Positions 5,105 through 7,926 of a stretch of DNA of 7,926 nt are shown here, piece by piece. Each line of letters opens with the position of its first letter. Positions within the stretch are counted from its first letter, which is position 1. Location: positions 1 through 7,926 of the forward strand of contig NZ_JAIVFR010000273.1 in the NCBI RefSeq assembly GCF_020829685.1. Reading direction: 5' to 3'. A model generated the notes under the pieces. That model saw nothing but the letters and a program-made list of their open reading frames with translations, made no database searches and was not told the DNA's origin. A program made the position numbers and the translations under genes. The DNA comes from Nostoc sp. CHAB 5715. Its GTDB lineage: Bacteria > Cyanobacteriota > Cyanobacteriia > Cyanobacteriales > Nostocaceae.

Positions 5105-5143
5105 AGGCGATCGCTCTGGTCTGGACAACTACTGCGATCGCCT
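5105..5143. repeat. Hairpin built from two GCGATCGC octamers
   Basis: AGGCGATCGC (5105-5114) and GCGATCGCCT (5134-5143) are perfect 10-bp complements with a 19-base loop. Each arm contains a full HIP1 octamer. The hairpin ends 13 bases before the ribosome site (5156-5160) of the gene at 5170, so it could shape that gene's leader or end upstream transcription. Confidence 0.65.
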
Positions 5144-5169
5144 CTGTTCCTATTACGGAGATGACTATT

Positions 5170-5397
5170 ATGCCACAAGTTGCAACAACTGTAACCCCTT
5201 GCGTCAAAGTTGAAGAATTGAGAGTAATCGAAATCAGCTTCTACGACCAGGAATATTACGCTGGTAAACACCTGATAGCCACCATTACTCATGATGATGA
5301 CTTAACACAACCTTGGGTAGTAATGGTGAACGATGCGGAAGTTCATCGTGCTGCTACCCCAATGCTTTGCCATCGCTATATATGCTGGCAGTTGTAA
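5170..5397 (+). CDS. Conserved hypothetical protein, probably cut short, 75 aa
   Basis: I do not recognise a named domain, though I recall similar cyanobacterial plasmid or island proteins with VKVEELRVIEI.FY.QEY.AGK. The visible features are a beta-rich middle (ELRVIEISFYDQEYYAGKHL, IATITHDDD, PWVVMVND) and a final CHRYICWQ. The ATG at 5170 is preferred over the one at 5161 because CGGAG (5156-5160) would touch the latter but lies 9 bases before the former. The frame stops at 5395-5397 exactly where protein-like sequence begins in another frame. I therefore suspect that its 3' end has been lost or shifted. The HIP1 hairpin at 5105-5143 lies upstream. Confidence 0.6.
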   Translation: MPQVATTVTPCVKVEELRVIEISFYDQEYYAGKHLIATITHDDDLTQPWVVMVNDAEVHRAATPMLCHRYICWQL

Positions 5398-5830
5398 AAT
5401 CTACTGCAATCGTCACAATGGTTCACTGTGGTATACCCTAAACAACAGTGAAGCAAGTGCGATTACCCAAACTGCCTTAACTGGATATCTAAAAGAACTG
5501 AAATTCGAGAAGTGTGAGCGCAGGGGAAAGGAAGTTTACAAGTTGCTGATTACAATTCAAGCAGACAGACCCTATATATTAGAAAGTGGGCATGAGACTC
5601 ATTTTGCTAAATCTGTATTAGCCGCGATCGCAACTCTTACTCCACAACAATTATATTCTCCCATCACACTACAGCCGCAGCCAGGGACGACAGATGAAAA
5701 TGTGTTGTTCTGTCGGGTATGGGTAGAGTCGGAATTAGTTATGGCATCCTATAACGAGCAAACAGACTGGCGAGAGGTCAGTAAACAGGCTTTAGCTGTA
5801 ACGAAAGCTGCGAATGAAATGGTGTTTTAG
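5333..5830 (+). CDS. Conserved hypothetical protein with unclear 5' end, up to 165 aa
   Basis: The frame is open from an ATG at 5333, but the first 20 residues or so (MRKFIVLLPQCFAIAIYAG) are simply the overlapping gene read in another frame and are probably not real. From about 5396 the content is convincing: NRHNGSLWYTLNN, ITQTALTGYLKELKFEKCER, RGKEVYKLLITIQADRPYIL, ESGHETHFAKSVLAAI, NVLFCRVWVESELVMASY and QTDWREVSKQALA. No in-frame ATG, GTG or TTG occurs between 5350 and the conserved part. The real start was therefore lost or lies in the preceding frame through a one-base shift. The alternating strands with charged turns recall small phage or plasmid nucleic-acid-binding proteins, but I cannot name a family. 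One HIP1 octamer is inside (5634-5641), and a terminator-like hairpin follows at 5846. Confidence 0.6.
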   Translation: MRKFIVLLPQCFAIAIYAGSCKIYCNRHNGSLWYTLNNSEASAITQTALTGYLKELKFEKCERRGKEVYKLLITIQADRPYILESGHETHFAKSVLAAIATLTPQQLYSPITLQPQPGTTDENVLFCRVWVESELVMASYNEQTDWREVSKQALAVTKAANEMVF

Positions 5831-5845
5831 TCTTAAAGATGAAGT

Positions 5846-5866
5846 AAGGCAGGATTTACCTGCCTT
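5846..5866 (+). terminator. Terminator-like hairpin after the gene ending at 5830
   Basis: AAGGCAGG (5846-5853) and CCTGCCTT (5859-5866) pair perfectly over 8 bp with a 5-base loop (ATTTA), 15 bases after the stop. The T run is short (TT then GTGCG), so termination may be partial or factor-dependent. Confidence 0.6.
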
Positions 5867-5974
5867 GTGCGTCACTAAAATCAGCTTCATTTCATGAATC
5901 TAACATTGCACATCTGATTGACAAAGACATTACCGACTTATGTCGAAACTGTGACTGCTAAAAGTTGTAACAAG

Positions 5975-6033
5975 AGCTTGGGGGACTGTAGTTATGAGTG
6001 ACTCAAGCTTTGTCTACAGCTAATACGTGCTGT
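5975..6033 (+). promoter_or_regulatory. Leader with three interlocking hairpins and shared motif copy 2
   Basis: AGCTTG (5975-5980) pairs with CAAGCT (6004-6009). CTGTAG (5986-5991) pairs with CTACAG (6014-6019), which gives a pseudoknot order. ACAGC (6016-6020) can instead pair with GCTGT (6029-6033). TTGTCTACAGCTA (6010-6022) is identical to the motif at 3593-3605. The region lies directly upstream of the gene at 6058 and may be an operator, a switching leader or both. Confidence 0.4.
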
Positions 6034-6057
6034 TCAACTATTCATAACTAATCACAG

Positions 6058-6330
6058 ATGAGTATTACAATTGTTCACCCCAACGTCGAAAATCTGCAAT
6101 CATTTTCTGACTTGTTTGACCTGGAAAAGCTTTTGCAATCTGACGGGGTTCTACCGTGGCTTTTAGCAAATGGCTGGAACTACGATGATCAATCTTGTTT
6201 GATTGCGAATATCGTTGATGAATCTACAAGCCTGGATCAAGTTTGGGAATCAGATGAGTTTGATTTTAACACCCTGCCAGATGAAGATCAGGAAAAACTT
6301 CACCAGATTTTCGAGCATTTCTATCTTTGA
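6058..6330 (+). CDS. Very acidic small protein, 90 aa
   Basis: Not recognised. I count 19 Asp/Glu against 2 Lys and no Arg, a strong negative charge spread along the whole chain. Hydrophobic and aromatic residues alternate with the acidic ones (DLFDLEKLLQSDGVLPWLL, NGWNYDDQSC, EKLHQIFEHFYL), which suggests a compact soluble fold rather than a disordered tail. Small, strongly acidic proteins in accessory regions include DNA mimics that block nucleic-acid-binding enzymes; this is only an analogy. No ribosome site is visible before the ATG at 6058. The upstream motif is shared with the acidic/basic gene pair at 3640. Its TGA overlaps a TTG that opens a 33-codon frame to 6428, which I do not call. 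Confidence 0.65.
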   Translation: MSITIVHPNVENLQSFSDLFDLEKLLQSDGVLPWLLANGWNYDDQSCLIANIVDESTSLDQVWESDEFDFNTLPDEDQEKLHQIFEHFYL

Positions 6331-6342
6331 AAGAATTACTAA

Positions 6343-6362
6343 ATGCACCGATTCTAGTGCAT
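6343..6362. repeat. Short hairpin between two small genes
   Basis: ATGCAC (6343-6348) and GTGCAT (6357-6362) are exact complements around an 8-base loop, 12 bases after the stop of the acidic gene. No T run follows. It may stabilise the transcript end; nothing else is seen in the 100-base gap apart from weak short frames. Confidence 0.35.
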
Positions 6363-6430
6363 CTAGGTTGTCTAAAGCTGTTAAAGAAAAGGGGGTATTG
6401 CTGCTTGATAGCTAGAGCATCACATTAGAC

Positions 6431-6685
6431 ATGAAAAACTCTACAACCATACAACTTAAGTGTGACTGTAGAGAAAAATCGATTCAACCCAAAAATTATG
6501 CCACATATAACAGTTATATCTGCGAAAAAGTTGAAATTGGGCAATTTCAGATTTTCCTGATCACAAAACCCACGCCTGAAGTTATTCAACTATTCCAATA
6601 TCGGCTCGTTTATCTCGATGGATATTTCCCCAGTAACTATCAGGTATTCACAAGTTTGGATTGGTGGAAAGAGCATCAAATATGA
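6431..6685 (+). CDS. Hypothetical protein, 84 aa
   Basis: Not recognised. The N-terminal part has two close cysteines (KCDCREK, residues 10-16) and a third at about residue 31 (SYICEK), so a metal or disulfide role is conceivable but unsupported. A beta-rich middle (EIGQFQIFLITKPTPEVIQL) and an aromatic C-terminal part (YRLVYLDGYFPSNYQVF, LDWWKEHQ) follow. The frame is open for its full length and base use matches its neighbours. No strong Shine-Dalgarno precedes the ATG at 6431. It lies on the same strand as the acidic gene 100 bases upstream and may share its transcript. Its stop codon falls within a 10-bp hairpin. Confidence 0.55.
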   Translation: MKNSTTIQLKCDCREKSIQPKNYATYNSYICEKVEIGQFQIFLITKPTPEVIQLFQYRLVYLDGYFPSNYQVFTSLDWWKEHQI

Positions 6686-6701
6686 TGAGGCATTTGATGC
6701 T
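6672..6701 (+). terminator. Hairpin across the stop codon of the 84-aa gene
   Basis: AGCATCAAAT (6672-6681) and ATTTGATGCT (6692-6701) pair perfectly over 10 bp with a 10-base loop that contains the TGA stop (6683-6685). The downstream sequence (GTTCTTGGTTT) is T-rich but not a run. It could end transcription or protect the message. Confidence 0.5.
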
Positions 6702-6742
6702 GTTCTTGGTTTAGAAGATTGAGAGAAATTAGGAGCATAACG

Positions 6743-6862
6743 ATGAGTAAAGTTCAGCAACATTCAGAGGCTTGGAATGCGTTGATGGGATTAGATAAGC
6801 GCCATTATATTTCAACTGGATTTTATAGCTCCAATCGTGTGGAATCAGTTAATCAATATTAG
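6743..6862 (+). CDS. Probable true 5' end of the 240-aa gene, or a 39-aa gene
   Basis: The frame reads MSKVQQHSEAWNALMGLDKR, then HYISTGFYSSNRVESVNQY and stops at 6860-6862. It has the best ribosome site of this part of the window: AGGAG at 6731-6735, 7 bases before the ATG. Its end overlaps the start of the long frame at 6837 in a different frame. Moving one base at about 6836-6839 would join SSNR directly to WNQLINIRDN of the long frame. A single-base frameshift in a gene of about 270 codons is the simplest explanation. A short leader gene that controls the next one is the alternative. Confidence 0.45.
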   Translation: MSKVQQHSEAWNALMGLDKRHYISTGFYSSNRVESVNQY

Positions 6863-7559
6863 GGATAATGTAGCTCCCAGTTTAAGGAATCAGCTAAAAG
6901 TTGATTACGAGTCAGGACTTGTTGATTATCAGGAACGGATTGACAAATTCCTCTCGCTAAATGCTTGGCAACTTCCTGACGATAAACAACAAGAAGTTAA
7001 AGCTAATTTGTTAACAGCATTCCCCACTCTCACTGACCTTGAAGACTATTTGCAAGTCGTCATTGGTCGTCCGGTGATTATCCCTGCCCTCTCTGAACAA
7101 CTCGACCATAAACAAGCCGAATGCTTAGACCAAATCACACAATTCATCCAACAGTATGACCAAAATCTGGAGCAAAGGCTACGGGAATCTGCGATCGCTG
7201 GCGGTGAACAACTGGCGGCGCAACTTCTTGAAGAATTGAGCGACTGGGAGCCAGGACGCAAGCCAGTCCAGTTCAAAAAGAAAATGGAAAAACACTTGAT
7301 GAAAGTGCGAGTGTTACTGGCAAATGCCTCACCGGAAGCTGGCAGTAGTTTACAGCAGATGATGGAGCATTTGGATTCGATTGTCACCGACCCAGCGATC
7401 GAAGCTAAGAACCTGGGCAGTGATGGGCGTAGTCAGTTGCAGCAAAAGATGGAAGAAATTCGCGCCAAGCTGTTAGACGAACAGCGCAATCTCCAACAGC
7501 TTGCCCTTGATGATGTGGGACTGGCAAAGGCTACAGTCACCGCTTTTAAGTTCAGGTAA
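6837..7559 (+). CDS. Helical, coiled-coil-rich hypothetical protein, about 240 aa
   Basis: Not recognised. The chain is almost entirely helical, with long stretches of Glu, Gln, Leu and Lys: PALSEQLDHKQAECLDQITQ, FIQQYDQNLEQRLRESA, EQLAAQLLEELSDWEPG, VQFKKKMEKHLMKVRVLLAN, LQQKMEEIRAKLLDEQRNLQ. Heptad-like spacing suggests coiled coils in the second half, as in structural or scaffold proteins. There is no signal peptide and no membrane segment. The only start in frame is GTG at 6837, with no ribosome site, and an in-frame stop lies upstream at 6792. The true start is more likely the ATG at 6743 in another frame (see the separate entry). One HIP1 octamer (7191-7198) lies inside, so the gene is native to a cyanobacterium. 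Two hairpins follow the stop. Confidence 0.65.
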   Translation: MWNQLINIRDNVAPSLRNQLKVDYESGLVDYQERIDKFLSLNAWQLPDDKQQEVKANLLTAFPTLTDLEDYLQVVIGRPVIIPALSEQLDHKQAECLDQITQFIQQYDQNLEQRLRESAIAGGEQLAAQLLEELSDWEPGRKPVQFKKKMEKHLMKVRVLLANASPEAGSSLQQMMEHLDSIVTDPAIEAKNLGSDGRSQLQQKMEEIRAKLLDEQRNLQQLALDDVGLAKATVTAFKFR

Positions 7560-7567
7560 AAAAATGG

Positions 7568-7595
7568 TCTTGGGCAAGTGTGCATTCGCTCAAGA
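7568..7595 (+). terminator. Hairpin just after the 240-aa gene
   Basis: TCTTGGGC (7568-7575) pairs with GCTCAAGA (7588-7595) over 8 bp, including one G-T wobble, with a 12-base loop, nine bases after the stop. No T run follows. Confidence 0.4.
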
Positions 7596-7609
7596 CTTGA
7601 TCGGTGTAT

Positions 7610-7652
7610 TAAAAGTGCAATATTCGCGTGACAAAAGGATGTCGCACTTTTA
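7610..7652 (+). terminator. Second hairpin downstream, candidate terminator
   Basis: TAAAAGTGC (7610-7618) and GCACTTTTA (7644-7652) are exact 9-bp complements with a 25-base loop. The T-rich right arm (TTTTACTATTTC) could act as a terminator in either direction. Confidence 0.4.
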
Positions 7653-7688
7653 CTATTTCTCAAACCAGATGACAAAGGGAATAACATT

Positions 7689-7787
7689 ATGTCGCATTTT
7701 CATACCGAGGTGCTCGGCGTGCTGCCGCAGGTGCATTCGATCACCACCTATGTGCTGATGGACTCGCCAAAGGACGAGCGCGCATAG
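7689..7787 (+). pseudogene. C-terminal end of an Lrp/AsnC-type regulator
   Basis: The frame reads FHTEVLGVLPQVHSITTYVL then MDSPKDERA and a stop. This fits the last 30 residues of Lrp/AsnC regulators, where a final helix is followed by a strand with the pattern LPGV..T.TYVVM...K, as in Escherichia coli Lrp. The rest of the regulator is absent: upstream DNA is cyanobacterial and has no matching coding sequence. The ATG at 7689 is therefore not a true start. Base composition is GC-rich and codons end in G or C, unlike everything before. Lrp/AsnC genes next to a luciferase-like monooxygenase are compatible with a proteobacterial chromosome. The match rests on a short piece, so it is moderate. 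Confidence 0.45.
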
Positions 7788-7854
7788 TTTTTCTTCGTAC
7801 CGCCCGCGAACCGCTGCGCTTGAACCGCGACGACCCGCACCGCATATCAGTTTC

Positions 7855-7926
7855 ATGACGAAACTCTCTTTCCTCGACCTTGTGCCCGTCACCGACACCG
7901 GCACAATTTCCCAGTCGCTCGCGAAC
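7855..7926 (+). CDS. LLM-class flavin-dependent oxidoreductase, first 24 codons
   Basis: The frame begins MTKLSFLDLVPVTDTGTISQ and runs off the end of the window at SLAN. This is the standard opening of one branch of luciferase-like (LLM) flavin-dependent monooxygenases, typically M.LS.LDL.PV..G.....AL.N..DLA, common in Alpha- and Betaproteobacteria. The first beta strand of the TIM barrel (LSFLDLVPV) is visible; the catalytic parts lie beyond the window. High GC content and GC-ending codons match the preceding Lrp-like tail, and both are on the same strand 67 bases apart. No clear ribosome site is seen before the ATG. The family call is from memory of the N-terminal pattern. Confidence 0.65.
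   Translation, partial: MTKLSFLDLVPVTDTGTISQSLAN

Noticed and set aside
4961..5292. Frames in both directions over 4961-5292 (67 and 93 codons)
   Set aside because: They read across the debris region and the HIP1 hairpin; composition is unlike a protein, and better segments exist in other frames.
5918..5998. Short frame reading TKTLPTYVETVTAKSCNKS
   Set aside because: TTG start, no ribosome site and only about 26 codons; it lies inside a leader region with RNA pairing.
6203..6415. 70-codon frame overlapping the end of the acidic gene
   Set aside because: Most of it is the acidic gene in another frame; the remaining 28 codons have no start or ribosome site of their own.
6327..6428. 33-codon TTG frame overlapping the TGA of the acidic gene
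   Set aside because: The stop-start overlap is suggestive, but it has a non-ATG start, contains a hairpin, and its content is not clearly protein-like.
7046..7387. 113-codon minus-strand frame inside the 240-aa gene
   Set aside because: Its sequence is rich in Cys and Ser as expected for the antisense of a coiled-coil gene; the plus-strand frame has the consistent coding pattern.
7653..7904. 83-codon minus-strand frame across the composition break
   Set aside because: It crosses cyanobacterial and foreign DNA, and the plus strand has recognisable Lrp-like and LLM-like peptides.
1..7926. CRISPR array, tRNA, rRNA or an intact insertion sequence
   Set aside because: No regularly spaced direct repeats of CRISPR length, no cloverleaf with a CCA or T-loop pattern, and no transposase-like frame were seen.

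Overview
The window looks like filamentous, Nostoc-type cyanobacterial DNA. It is AT-rich, with six copies of the cyanobacterial octamer GCGATCGC (starting at 3549, 4342, 5107, 5134, 5634 and 7191), heptanucleotide tandem repeats at 38-65 and 1573-1593, and a long palindromic repeat with GTCATTGCGAACG ends at 849-967. It is an accessory region: small genes, gene fragments and inverted repeats, with no housekeeping gene, rRNA, tRNA or CRISPR array seen. The last 240 bases (7689-7926) are GC-rich and look proteobacterial.

Layout. 1-1415, minus strand: a tight two-gene unit (765 to 170) of a stand-alone domain otherwise found at the N-terminus of cyanobacterial TPR/CHAT proteins, followed by a 103-aa hypothetical protein. 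A palindromic repeat separates it from a gene for a two-pass membrane protein (1415 to 993). 1416-1850 holds only repeats. 1851-2745: a DUF1186-type gene lacking its usual N-terminus faces a broken minus-strand fragment that resembles the front of a cyanobacterial GIY-YIG-type protein. 2790-4744: a small helix-turn-helix regulator bounded by 19-bp direct repeats, a structured intergenic region (CCGG-rich segment, 78-bp inverted repeat), two overlapping tiny genes (one acidic, one basic product), and a second helix-turn-helix regulator related to the first. 4745-5830: coding-like debris in alternating frames, a hairpin made of two GCGATCGC octamers, and two unrecognised coding segments that meet at a frame change. 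5831-7559: a terminator-like hairpin, a structured leader, a very acidic 90-aa protein, an 84-aa protein, and a helical 240-aa protein whose real 5' end probably lies in a different frame. 7689-7926: the tail of an Lrp/AsnC regulator and the first 24 codons of a luciferase-like flavin monooxygenase.

How it may work together. No pathway can be read from these genes. The most system-like signals are regulatory. The two HTH proteins share an N-terminal xEVxx[IV]RW signature and both have AGTTGC just upstream of their starts. A 13-bp motif, TTGTCTACAGCTA, followed by an inverted repeat ACAGC...GCTGT, lies about 35 bases before both the acidic/basic gene pair (3640) and the acidic 90-aa gene (6058), which suggests co-regulation. 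At least four loci look truncated or frameshifted, so much of the window may be decaying plasmid-, phage- or island-derived material. Family assignments come from memory of the families and were not searched.
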